Origin: Rhizobacter sp. Root1221
Lineage (GTDB): Bacteria > Pseudomonadota > Gammaproteobacteria > Burkholderiales > Burkholderiaceae_C
Direction of reading: 5' to 3'
DNA length: 64,000 bases
Assembly: GCF_001425785.1 (NCBI RefSeq)
Contig: NZ_LMDI01000056.1
Location: 1,777-65,776, forward strand
Below the pieces are notes generated by a model, which worked only from the letters and a program-made list of their open reading frames with translations, had not been told where the DNA came from and did no database searches. Positions 26,545 to 33,795 of this stretch are shown one piece after another. The stretch's first letter is position 1. Every line of letters starts with the position of its first letter. The position numbers and the translations under genes are program-made.

Positions 26545-26922
26545 AACCCTGCGTGCCCGAACTTGGCGAGCAATGAAGCTTCCGGCCGCTGCACAAACGA
26601 CTGCAAGAACGACCACCGAACTTGCTGCGCCAAACCACTTCGCAAGAGACAGTTCACCGCTAGCAAGTCGACCAGGCCCTATTGCCCACGAGACGGTCCA
26701 ACCAATGGTTGCATCGACCAAACCCGCGGCGACGCCGACGAGAATAGTCGGCCGGAATCCAACGGCACTGGCTGCGAGGAAGCCAGCGCCGGCGTAGATG
26801 ATCGCTGAACCAATTCCAGCGTAAGCGTATGAAAAACCTAGGATCAATGACGCAAGCGAAGCCACAACGTCATAAGCAATAACGACCAGCGCCGTGATCC
26901 ATAGAAGTTTACTGAAGCTCAT
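26539..26922 (-). CDS. small four-TM membrane protein (cassette gene)
   Basis: A 127-residue protein with about four hydrophobic segments (LLWITALVVIAYDVVASL, GIGSAIIYAGAGFLAAS, LVGVAAGLVDATIGW, FGAASSVVVLAVVCAAA) and a short basic tail (RQVRARRVA). The ribosome site AGAGGAA precedes the ATG at 26922. The stop lies in the core of attC-like site 3. No family is recognised. Small membrane proteins are frequent integron cargo. Confidence 0.75.
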   Translation of the reverse strand: MSFSKLLWITALVVIAYDVVASLASLILGFSYAYAGIGSAIIYAGAGFLAASAVGFRPTILVGVAAGLVDATIGWTVSWAIGPGRLASGELSLAKWFGAASSVVVLAVVCAAAGSFIARQVRARRVA

Positions 26923-27130
26923 GTTTCCTCTGTGTAGCTAACTGAGCGTCGCCGGAGCGGCACAGCCGCCTTGGTGACGCACGATCGATGGACGGGCGAT
27001 GCTGCGGGCCAAGCACGTCAATGACGTCGTCGATGATCGCGCTCGTGACCTTAGGGTGCTGACGGAAGCGAAGCCAAAGAGACAGCACCAAGAACGCGAA
27101 AACGGCCACGAGGAAACTTGCTCCTTTCAA
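26909..27130 (-). CDS. small single-TM protein reading through a decayed attC site; probably truncated
   Basis: An open frame of 73 codons starting from a TTG at 27130. Residues 1-20 are hydrophobic (SFLVAVFAFLVLSLW), then come about 25 polar residues, and the last 30 are translated attC site 4. The 5' end abuts an IS110-family fragment, so the original start may have been lost. It is probably the remnant of a cassette gene whose stop codon was destroyed with the attC core; expression is doubtful. Confidence 0.4.
   Translation of the reverse strand: MKGASFLVAVFAFLVLSLWLRFRQHPKVTSAIIDDVIDVLGPQHRPSIDRASPRRLCRSGDAQLATQRKHELQ
26936..27002 (-). other. attC-like site 4 (decayed)
   Basis: It aligns to the family from AGCTAAC (26936-26942) through GACGCACGATCGATGGACGG to GCGATGC (26996-27002), where the other sites have GTTAGGC. 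The interior GAGCGGCACAGCCGCC still folds. The changed final core has lost the TTA that normally supplies a stop codon. Confidence 0.6.
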
Positions 27131-27138
27131 AGTACTCA

Positions 27139-27387
27139 GCAGCGGTGAGAGCCAAACAAGACCGTAGCCTGCGATACCTGGCCCGCCTGGCCCGTTCCGG
27201 TGACCTCACCACCGTGCGGGTTCCCGACGGTGCCGACGAAGCCATGCGTGACCTCGTGCGTGCCCGTGAGGCCGCCGTGCGCGAGCAGCGCAACGTACGC
27301 CACCGCCTCAAGGCCCTGATGCCGCGCAACGGCGTGACCTATGCCGGCCGCGCCACCTGGACCGCGGCCCATCTGCGCTGGCTGCCT
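27139..27387 (+). pseudogene. IS110-family transposase fragment
   Basis: About 83 codons in one frame read LARLARSGDLTTVRVPD, EAMRDLVRAREAAVREQRN, RHRLKALMPRNGVTYAGRA and TWTAAHLRWL. These are typical of the central region of IS110-family (DEDD) transposases between the catalytic N-domain and the C-terminal serine domain. Both ends of the transposase are absent and no terminal repeats are seen. It is oriented opposite to the cassettes and is GC-richer than them. It lies where the attC of the neighbouring membrane-protein cassette would be expected. Confidence 0.8.
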
Positions 27388-27389
27388 AC

Positions 27390-27833
27390 TCACTCTTGTG
27401 TTGCGTCGCTGGATTTTGCAGTCGCTCGGCTCGACCGAAGGAGCGACAGGTTCGCGACGCATACAAAAAGCAAGGCGGCCACCCAAAGACGCCCGCCCAT
27501 GGCCAGCCCAAGTGCAGCTCCGGGCGCCCCAGCAACGAACCCGCATCCAGTCGCCTCGGCAACAAGCGCCCCGATGGCGAGCGCCGCCGTCGCGGCAACG
27601 AATCTTGGCCGAAACCGCGGCACCGGTTTGACGCACGCAAACAAGAGGACCGCAAACCCGATGTTGCCAAACCAACGAGGATCGAAAGCAAGTAGCCCCA
27701 TCGATCCGATCGCGAGAACCTCTATGCCCAGAAAGCTCCTGGTGTGTGCGCAGCTGAACGCAGGCAACGAAAGACTCGCGGCATACAGCAATGCTGAGGC
27801 CCCAGAAAGTAACAGCGTCAATGGTGCTCGCAT
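27390..27833 (-). CDS. multi-TM membrane protein (cassette gene)
   Basis: A 147-residue protein with about four to five hydrophobic segments (MRAPLTLLLSGASALLYAA, FLGIEVLAIGSMGLLA, IGFAVLLFACV, FVAATAALAIGALVAEATG, LWVAALLFVCVANLSLL). No family is recognised. The start ATG at 27833 lies five bases from attC-like site 5. Its own downstream attC seems to have been replaced by the IS110 fragment, which begins two bases past the stop. Confidence 0.7.
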   Translation of the reverse strand: MRAPLTLLLSGASALLYAASLSLPAFSCAHTRSFLGIEVLAIGSMGLLAFDPRWFGNIGFAVLLFACVKPVPRFRPRFVAATAALAIGALVAEATGCGFVAGAPGAALGLAMGGRLWVAALLFVCVANLSLLRSSRATAKSSDATQE

Positions 27834-27837
27834 GTGC

Positions 27838-27899
27838 GCCTGGACAAGATGGCTTCGCGAAGCGGTTGGCAATACGTCCGATCGACGGACGGGTTAGGC
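27838..27899 (-). other. attC-like site 5
   Basis: A 62-bp site with perfect GTTAGGC (27893-27899), the shared ACGTCCGATCGACGGACGGG, and a degenerate far core (GCCTGGAC). GCTTCGCGAAGC in the middle is a perfect 12-bp palindrome. The core TTA gives the stop codon of the DUF695-like gene. Confidence 0.75.
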
Positions 27900-28385
27900 G
27901 TCATCGCCTTTTGCCAAGGGGAAGAGCTTGAAAAGAAAGGCAGCATTGGACCACTCTGGATCGTCATCCATCTCGTAGTTCCACTTCCGCGGCCACAGCT
28001 TGCCATGCAGCAATTTCTGTAGAGCGGCGTGCGCAATCTCTGGGTCATATACCTGAAACAGGACTTCACGCGTCGCATCCCATGCACTTGTAGCCAGGAT
28101 CACCGCGTTGTTGGAGTCGTGCTCCGTTCGTCCACCAAGCACGACGTCCTCAATCTCATCTCCGATCATGTAGAGGACGTCCATCTCATCCTTCGACGGA
28201 AGACGATTTTCAGCCACGTCGACGGCGGCAATGGTCACGCATAGATGCCAGCGGAAGATTCGGATATCGCGGAACGACAACAGTGCATCGTTGACCGACA
28301 CAACCTCTGGCAGGCCCGACCGACTCGTTCGGAATACCGTGAAATGCGCTTCTGGAACAACCACGCGAATATTCGATTCCGCCAT
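27894..28385 (-). CDS. DUF695-like protein (cassette gene)
   Basis: A 163-residue soluble protein. Its C-terminus, NYEMDDDPEWSNAAFLFKLFP, resembles the conserved DPEW-containing end of DUF695 proteins, whose function is unknown. No signal peptide or TM segment is seen. The ATG at 28385 lies five bases from a GCCTAAC core, and the stop is within attC-like site 5, so this is a complete cassette and the first in the reading direction of the array. Confidence 0.65.
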   Translation of the reverse strand: MAESNIRVVVPEAHFTVFRTSRSGLPEVVSVNDALLSFRDIRIFRWHLCVTIAAVDVAENRLPSKDEMDVLYMIGDEIEDVVLGGRTEHDSNNAVILATSAWDATREVLFQVYDPEIAHAALQKLLHGKLWPRKWNYEMDDDPEWSNAAFLFKLFPLAKGDDA

Positions 28386-28390
28386 ACGAC

Positions 28391-28427
28391 GCCTAACGTG
28401 GTGGGCGAGGCCCAACACCGCCTCAGA
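28391..28427 (-). other. attC/attI-like end of the cassette cluster
   Basis: A perfect GCCTAAC core (28391-28397) is followed by GTGGTGGGC-GAG-GCCCAACAC, a nine-base hairpin with one mismatch, and then by the ridA stop codon. It lacks the conserved interior of the other sites, so it may be a minimal attC, a secondary target or an attI relic. Confidence 0.5.
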
Positions 28428-28782
28428 CGCGCAAGGCCGCCGTCACCACGATCTCGATGCGCCACGCGGGGTTGGCCAGGCGGGCTTGCACGGTGGCACG
28501 CGGGGGCGCATCGCCCGGTGGCACCCAGTCGTCCCATACCTCGTTCATGCCGTCGAAGTCGGCGAGGTCGGCCAGGAAGATCTGGGCCATCAGGATGTGG
28601 GCGTTGTCGGTATGGGCCTCGGCAAGCAGCCGGTCGACATGGGCCAGCACCTGGCGGGTCTGGCCGCGGATGTCGAGCGTGCCGTCGTCGGGCACCTGCC
28701 CCGCGAGGTAGACGGTGCCGTGGAAGACCGCCATCTCGGAGAGGCGGTCACCCACGTGGAAACGGCGCACGGGGTTGGTCAT
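28423..28782 (-). CDS. RidA family enamine/imine deaminase
   Basis: A 119-residue YjgF/YER057c/UK114 protein; family members hydrolyse reactive enamines and imines formed by PLP enzymes. VYLAGQVPDDGTLDIRGQTR and PPRATVQARLANPAWRIEI carry the conserved substrate-pocket arginine. The start shares its A with the plsY stop (TGATG), so it is translationally coupled behind plsY. It is the first chromosomal gene beyond the cassette cluster. Confidence 0.88.
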   Translation of the reverse strand: MTNPVRRFHVGDRLSEMAVFHGTVYLAGQVPDDGTLDIRGQTRQVLAHVDRLLAEAHTDNAHILMAQIFLADLADFDGMNEVWDDWVPPGDAPPRATVQARLANPAWRIEIVVTAALRV

Positions 28783-29432
28783 CAGGGGTGTCCTTTTTTC
28801 GGGGCAGCGGCCGGAGCCGCCGGGGCCTTCTGGCCGAGCTTGCTTTCGGTGCCGGCCATCAGCTTGCGGATGTTGGGTCCGTGGCGCCAGACCAGCAGCC
28901 CGCCCATCACGGCCACGGCCAGCGCCGTGGGGCCCGCGCCCCAGATCAGCAACTGGTAGAACGGCGCAAAGAAGCCGGCCACGATGGCGGCCAGCGACGA
29001 ATACCGGAAGAACACCGCGATCACGACCCAGGTGGCCAGCGTGGCCAGGCCCAGCCAGGGGTTCAGCGCCAGCAGCACGCCGGCCGCGGTGGCGACACCC
29101 TTGCCACCGTGGAAGCGGAAGAACACCGGCCACAGGTGGCCGAGGAACGCCGCGAGGCCCACGAGGGCCATCGTGCCTTCACCGAGCCCGAGAGGTCCGC
29201 CGAAACGCTCCACCAGGAACACGGGAAGCCAGCCCTTCAGGGCATCGAACAGCAGCGTCAGCACCGCAGCGAGCTTGTTGCCCGACCGCAGCACGTTGGT
29301 GGCGCCGGGGTTGCCCGAACCGTAGCTGCGGGGGTCGCTGAGCCCCATCACCCGGCTGACGATGACCGCAAACGACAGGGAGCCGATCAGGTAGGCCGCG
29401 ACGGCAGCGGCAAAAACGGTGAGAGTCTCCAT
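28782..29432 (-). CDS. plsY: glycerol-3-phosphate acyltransferase PlsY
   Basis: A 216-residue inner-membrane enzyme that transfers acyl groups from acyl-phosphate to glycerol 3-phosphate, the first step of phospholipid synthesis. The three signature loops are present: [26 protein letters not shown] and a late polar loop near the C-terminus. At least five TM segments can be traced ([16 protein letters not shown] and later stretches). A proline/alanine/lysine-rich tail of about 25 residues is longer than in most homologues. The start is ATG 29432 (METLTVFAA). Confidence 0.93.
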   Translation of the reverse strand: METLTVFAAAVAAYLIGSLSFAVIVSRVMGLSDPRSYGSGNPGATNVLRSGNKLAAVLTLLFDALKGWLPVFLVERFGGPLGLGEGTMALVGLAAFLGHLWPVFFRFHGGKGVATAAGVLLALNPWLGLATLATWVVIAVFFRYSSLAAIVAGFFAPFYQLLIWGAGPTALAVAVMGGLLVWRHGPNIRKLMAGTESKLGQKAPAAPAAAPKKGHP

Positions 29433-29457
29433 GGGGCTCGATGAATGGCGAAGGCCG

Positions 29458-29949
29458 TCATTCTGCACCGGCGCACTGCACCGGTCTGGCGCCGAGCCGT
29501 TCCACCAGCACGCGGGGGTCGATTCCAACCAGGTATCCGCGCCGTCCGCCGTTGATCAGGATGGTGGCGATGTCCAGCACGGTGGCCTCCACGTACACCG
29601 GCATGGCCTTGCGCGTGCCGAACGGCGACGTGCCCCCCACCAGGAACCCGCTGTGCCGCTGGGCCACCTCGGGCTTGCACGGCGCCACCTTCTTGGCACC
29701 GATCTGCCGGGCGAGGTTCTTCAGGCTCACCTGGCGGTCGCCGTGCATCAGCACGATGAGCGGCTTGGCCGCCTCGTCTTCCATCACCAGCGTCTTGACC
29801 ACGGCATGTTCGTCCACGCCGAGCTGGCGGGCCGATTCGGTGGTGCCGCCGTGGTCGACGTACTCGTACAGGTGCTCGGTGAACGGCACCTTCTCGCGCT
29901 TGAGCCACTGCGTGGCCGGGGTTTCGGAGGCGTGGTCCTTGCGTGCCAT
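29458..29949 (-). CDS. ybaK: YbaK-type Cys-tRNA(Pro)/Cys-tRNA(Cys) deacylase
   Basis: A 163-residue trans-editing enzyme of the YbaK/ProX family that clears mischarged Cys-tRNA. The family pattern runs from [12 protein letters not shown] through [22 protein letters not shown], with the conserved lysine in VVKTL, to [11 protein letters not shown], a strong YbaK signature. Length matches E. coli YbaK (159). It is the gene upstream of plsY, 25 bases away, and probably in the same transcript. Confidence 0.9.
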   Translation of the reverse strand: MARKDHASETPATQWLKREKVPFTEHLYEYVDHGGTTESARQLGVDEHAVVKTLVMEDEAAKPLIVLMHGDRQVSLKNLARQIGAKKVAPCKPEVAQRHSGFLVGGTSPFGTRKAMPVYVEATVLDIATILINGGRRGYLVGIDPRVLVERLGARPVQCAGAE

Positions 29950-29966
29950 CGTGTCGGTGGGGGCGG

Positions 29967-29993
29967 TGGGTCCCCGGCGTTCGCCGGGATGAC
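29967..29993. repeat. single copy of a REP-like repeat
   Basis: GTGGGTCCCCGGCGTTCGCC followed by GGGATGAC matches, with small differences, one arm of the inverted repeat at 35928-36007. CCGGCG-TT-CGCCGG folds as a hairpin. It lies between ybaK and the tas-like gene. Confidence 0.7.
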
Positions 29994-29999
29994 AAGCGG

Positions 30000-31070
30000 T
30001 TATTGGGCAGGGTCGCGGTATTGCCAGCGCAAGGTGTCGATCTCGGCGAGCAACTCGGGCGACAGCTTCGTGCCCCAGGCATCGATGTTGGCATCAAGCT
30101 GCTCGGGTTTCGTCACCCCGATGATGGTGCTCGCCACGCGCCAGGACGTGTAGCAGAACGCGAGCGCCATCTGCGCAGGGGTGAGGCCGTGGCGGCGTGC
30201 CAGCGCGTTGTAGTGGCGCGCGGCGTCGAGCGCCTCCGTGCGGGCCCAGCGTTGCTGCTTCATCGAGTCGAACATCGCGAGGCGGCCGGGTTTGTCGTCC
30301 GAGTTCAGGCCCACGTCGTCGTACTTGCCGGTGAGCGCACCGAAACCGAGCGGTGAGTAGGCGAGCAGCGAGACCCCCAGGCGGTACAAGGTCTCGTCGA
30401 GCCCGTTGTCGAGCGCGCGGCTGTTGAGCGCATAGGGATTCTGCACGGTGGCCACACGCGGCAACCCGTGCTGCTCCGCGAGCCGCACGAACTCGTGCAC
30501 GCCCCACGGGCTTTCGTTCGACAGGCCCACGTAGCGCACCTTGCCGGCCTTGACGAGGCCCGCGAGGGCGTCGAGCTGCTCGTGGATGGACGTGTAGGCG
30601 CCGTCACGCGACGGGTCGAAGTACAGGCTGCCGAACGTGGGCACGTTGCGGTTGGGCCAGTGGATCTGGTACAGGTCGATGCGGTCGGTCTGCAGGCGGC
30701 GCAGGCTGTCGTCGCAGGCCTGGTGGATGTCGGCCGGCAGCAGGTTGCGTGCGCCGTTGCGGATCCACGGCATGCCGCGCGCAGGGCCGGCCACCTTCGT
30801 GGCGAGCACCACCTTGTCGCGGGCGCCGGGGCGGCTGGCAAACCAGGTGCCGAGGATGTGCTCGGTGGCGCCATAGGTTTCGGCGCGGGCCGGCACCGAG
30901 TACATCTCGGCGGTGTCGATGAAGTTGATGCCGCGCCCGAGCGACTGGTCGAGCAGGTCGTGGGCGGCGGCTTCGCCGACCTGCTGGCCGAACGTCATGG
31001 TGCCGAGACAGATCGGCGTGACACGGAGGTCGCTCTGGCCGAGCGAAACGAGGGGCAAGGAGGTGCTCAT
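30000..31070 (-). CDS. Tas-like NADP(H)-dependent aldo/keto reductase
   Basis: A 356-residue aldo/keto reductase resembling E. coli Tas (346). The tetrad is present: the aspartate of FIDTAEMYSVP, its tyrosine, the lysine of VLATKVAG and the histidine of YQIHWPNRN. The long insert with GSLYFDPSRDGAYTS after the histidine and VGLSNESPWGVHEF are Tas features. Natural substrate is unknown. It is transcribed divergently from the histidine kinase gene. Confidence 0.9.
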   Translation of the reverse strand: MSTSLPLVSLGQSDLRVTPICLGTMTFGQQVGEAAAHDLLDQSLGRGINFIDTAEMYSVPARAETYGATEHILGTWFASRPGARDKVVLATKVAGPARGMPWIRNGARNLLPADIHQACDDSLRRLQTDRIDLYQIHWPNRNVPTFGSLYFDPSRDGAYTSIHEQLDALAGLVKAGKVRYVGLSNESPWGVHEFVRLAEQHGLPRVATVQNPYALNSRALDNGLDETLYRLGVSLLAYSPLGFGALTGKYDDVGLNSDDKPGRLAMFDSMKQQRWARTEALDAARHYNALARRHGLTPAQMALAFCYTSWRVASTIIGVTKPEQLDANIDAWGTKLSPELLAEIDTLRWQYRDPAQ

Positions 31071-31192
31071 CCCCCGAGTTTAGGGTCTACCCGCACAAGC
31101 TGCTGGCGGGCCATCATCCATCATGCAAACGCCCGGTGACAAGACCGACCCGCGCCGTCGATCGCGCCAGGCAACACCTCCGGGGAGGCGAC

Positions 31193-33172
31193 ATGGCATT
31201 CGGCAGCATGCAACATCCAGAGACCCGCCCGGCCCCACCCGACCCCGCATCGGCTCTCACCGCCCTGGTGGAGGATGCCATCCCGTTGCTGCAGGTGGCC
31301 GCGGCGCCGAGCCATGTCCTGTGGGTCGTGGAACTGGCCCCCACCGAACACGTCGCCTACGTGAGCCCGTCGTTCGAGCGCATGTGGGGCCGCCCGGTCC
31401 GCGCGCTGTACGCCGACTGCAGCGAGTGGATCCGCGGCGTCCACCCCGACGACCGCACCCGGGTCAGGGCCGCCTTTGAACACTGGTCCGCCGACCCGAC
31501 CCGGCGCCGCTACGACGTCGAGTTCCGCGTGGTGCGTCCCGACGGCCGCGAGCACTGGATCCACGACACCGGCCACGCGGTGCTTTCACCCGAAGGCGAA
31601 CTGCAACGCCTGACGGGCATTGCCGAAGACATCACCGAGCGCCACCAGCTGGAGGACACGCTGCGCGACAGGCAACGCTACTTCCGCAACATGGCGGAAA
31701 CGCTGTCGCAGCTGGTGTGGGCCACGCGGCCCGACGGTTACACGGAATACCTGAGCCCGCAGTGGGTGCGGTACACCGGCGTGCCCGCGGAGGATCAGCT
31801 CGGCGACGGCTGGCTGATGCAGATCCACCCGGACGACCGCCCCGCCGTGGCCCGTGCCTGGCAGATGGCCGTGCGCACCGGCACCCCGTATGCCGTCGAG
31901 ATGCGCATCCGCCGCCATGACGGCGCCGACCGCTGGTTCATGGCCCGCGGCCGCCCGCTGCGCACGGCCAATGGCGAGATCCGGCACTGGTTCGGCACCA
32001 GCACCGACATCGACGACCTCAAGCGCGCCAACGACGAACTGGCGCGCCAGCGCGACCGGGTGGCCATCATCGCGGCCACGTCGCCGAGCGTCGTGCATTC
32101 GCTGCACCTGCACCGCGACGGCCGCTACACGGTGCCGTTCGGTGCACAGCGCATGGCCGACCTGTATGGCGTGCGCGTCGACCTGCTGGAGACCGACTGC
32201 CGGGAAGCCATGGCCGACCGCATCCACCCGGAAGACGCCCTCGGCATGAGCGAGAGCATCGCGGAATCCGCCACCCGGCTGACACCGTGGCGCCGCGAGT
32301 TCCGCGTGCGCCACCCGGAGCACGGCGACGTCTGGGTAGAGGCCCATTCCATGCCGGTGCGTGAACCCGACGGCAGCACGGTCTGGCACGGCACGCTCAC
32401 CGACGTGACCGAGCGCCACCGTTCGGAAGCGCGGATGCTCGCGTTGAACGCCGATCTCGAATCCCGCGTGGAGGCCCGCACGTCCGAACTGCAGACGGCC
32501 GTCCGCGACCTCGAGGCGTTCAGCTACTCGGTTTCCCACGACCTGCGCGCGCCGCTGCGGGCCATCGACGGGTTCTCGAAGGTGGTGGCCCAGGAATTCG
32601 GCGGCCAGTTGCCCGAGGCAGGCCGGCGCTACCTGAACATCATCCGCGACAGCGCCCGGAAGATGGGCCAGCTGATCGACGACCTGCTGGCGTTTGCCCG
32701 GCTCGGCCGCCAGGCGCTCACCCGCCACCCGGTGGACACCGCACTGCTGGTGCGCGAAGCGCTGAACACGCTCAGCCCGATGCAGCAGGGCCGCGACATC
32801 GACATCCGCGTGGGCGTGCTGCCCCGCAGCGACTGTGATCCCGCCATGCTCCGCCAGGTGTGGATCAACCTGCTGTCGAACGCCCTCAAGTACACCCGCC
32901 AATGCCCGTCCGCCCGCGTGGAGGTGGGGTTCGATGGCACCGAGTTCTACGTGCGTGACAACGGCGCCGGCTTCGACATGAAGTACGCCCACAAGTTGTT
33001 CCACGTGTTCGAGCGCCTGCACCGCGCCGAGGAGTTCGAGGGCACCGGCGTGGGCCTGGCCATCGTGCAACGCATCCTCGAGCGACACGGCGGTGCCATC
33101 CGGGCGGAATCGGTGCCGGGTGAAGGCACCACGTTCAGCTTCCACCTGGGTGTGACGGAGACGGTGTCGTGA
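31193..33172 (+). CDS. soluble three-PAS sensor histidine kinase
   Basis: A 659-residue cytoplasmic kinase without TM segments. Three PAS domains with PAC tails follow one another, roughly residues 40-150 (ending GIAEDITERHQ), 160-275 (ending FGTSTDIDDLKR) and 285-410 (ending GTLTDVTERHR). A coiled linker leads to the HisKA box SYSVSHDLRAPLRAIDGF, with H449 as the phosphoacceptor. The ATPase has N-box NLLSNALKY, G1 VRDNGAGFDM and G2 GTGVGLAIV. The HisKA pattern is like that of phytochrome-type kinases, but no chromophore domain is present. Start 31193 follows GGGGAGG. Its expected response regulator is only a stub (33169-33246). Confidence 0.92.
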   Translation: MAFGSMQHPETRPAPPDPASALTALVEDAIPLLQVAAAPSHVLWVVELAPTEHVAYVSPSFERMWGRPVRALYADCSEWIRGVHPDDRTRVRAAFEHWSADPTRRRYDVEFRVVRPDGREHWIHDTGHAVLSPEGELQRLTGIAEDITERHQLEDTLRDRQRYFRNMAETLSQLVWATRPDGYTEYLSPQWVRYTGVPAEDQLGDGWLMQIHPDDRPAVARAWQMAVRTGTPYAVEMRIRRHDGADRWFMARGRPLRTANGEIRHWFGTSTDIDDLKRANDELARQRDRVAIIAATSPSVVHSLHLHRDGRYTVPFGAQRMADLYGVRVDLLETDCREAMADRIHPEDALGMSESIAESATRLTPWRREFRVRHPEHGDVWVEAHSMPVREPDGSTVWHGTLTDVTERHRSEARMLALNADLESRVEARTSELQTAVRDLEAFSYSVSHDLRAPLRAIDGFSKVVAQEFGGQLPEAGRRYLNIIRDSARKMGQLIDDLLAFARLGRQALTRHPVDTALLVREALNTLSPMQQGRDIDIRVGVLPRSDCDPAMLRQVWINLLSNALKYTRQCPSARVEVGFDGTEFYVRDNGAGFDMKYAHKLFHVFERLHRAEEFEGTGVGLAIVQRILERHGGAIRAESVPGEGTTFSFHLGVTETVS

Positions 33173-33246
33173 GCCACCATCCCACCGCCGAGATCCTCGT
33201 GGCGGAAATCAGCCCGCGACGGCTGGCGGCTGACCGGCAAGCGTGA
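33169..33246 (+). pseudogene. truncated response-regulator start fused to unrelated sequence
   Basis: A GTG overlapping the kinase stop by four bases (GTGA) begins SHHPTAEILVAE. This is the usual opening of a CheY-like receiver, where EDNP would follow. After the glutamate the frame changes to ISPRRLAADRQA and ends at TGA 33244-33246. The 3' end overlaps the GNAT gene on the other strand. The likeliest reading is a deletion that removed the partner regulator. The coincidence with a real receiver start is strong but rests on about twelve codons. Confidence 0.55.
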
Positions 33247-33718
33247 GCAGCGCGTCACCGGTGGCGCGGCACAGGCGCCAGTCGGGCATCACGGAGGCGC
33301 CCATCTTCCGGTAGAAGCCGATGGCGTTTTCGTTCCAGTCGAGCACGCACCATTCGAAGCGGCCGTAGTTGCGGTCCACCGTGAGCTTGGCGAGGCGCGT
33401 CAGCATGGCTTCGCCGATGCCCTGGCCACGCGCGGCCGGCTTCACGTACAGGTCTTCCAGGTACAAACCGGGCTGGGCCAGGAACGTGGAGAAGTTGGTG
33501 AAGTACAGCGCAAACGCCACCACCTCGCCGCCCGCTTCGGCCACCAGCGCCTCGGCCACCGGCTTTTCGCCGAAGAGGTGCGGGCGGAGCTTCTCCGGGG
33601 TGACCTGCAGCAGGTGCGTGAGCTTCTCGAATTCGGCCAGTTCGCGGATCAGGCCCACCATGGGCGCGACGTCACGGAGTTCGGCGGGTCGGATCGAGAA
33701 ATTTGGGACGTTGCTCAT
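33209..33718 (-). CDS. GNAT acetyltransferase, SSAT-like
   Basis: A 169-residue acetyltransferase. FSIRPAELRDVAPMVGLIRE is the usual GNAT start. LYLEDLYVKPAARGQGIGEA carries motif A with the R-G-Q-G-I-G acetyl-CoA loop, and FEWCVLDWNENAIGFYRKMG is motif B. The WCVLDWN pattern matches spermidine/spermine or diamine acetyltransferases (SSAT-like), so a polyamine substrate is possible. Start 33718 (MSNVPNF). Its last codons overlap the response-regulator stub on the other strand. Confidence 0.88.
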   Translation of the reverse strand: MSNVPNFSIRPAELRDVAPMVGLIRELAEFEKLTHLLQVTPEKLRPHLFGEKPVAEALVAEAGGEVVAFALYFTNFSTFLAQPGLYLEDLYVKPAARGQGIGEAMLTRLAKLTVDRNYGRFEWCVLDWNENAIGFYRKMGASVMPDWRLCRATGDALLTLAGQPPAVAG

Positions 33719-33782
33719 GATCGGGCGGGCATGGGGGTCGAAGGTTGTCACCGGACGGACAACGCCGCTTGGTGCACCGCAA

Positions 33783-33788
33783 TATCAT
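33783..33788 (+). promoter_or_regulatory. -10-like hexamer 7 nt before the alpha/beta hydrolase gene
   Basis: TATCAT, seven bases, then ATG 33796. No ribosome site precedes the start. Confidence 0.4.
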
Positions 33789-33795
33789 CTCATGC

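Noticed and set aside
33169..33246. A genuine 25-residue small protein after the kinase
   Set aside because: The sequence opens like a receiver domain and then breaks; a truncated regulator is the simpler reading.
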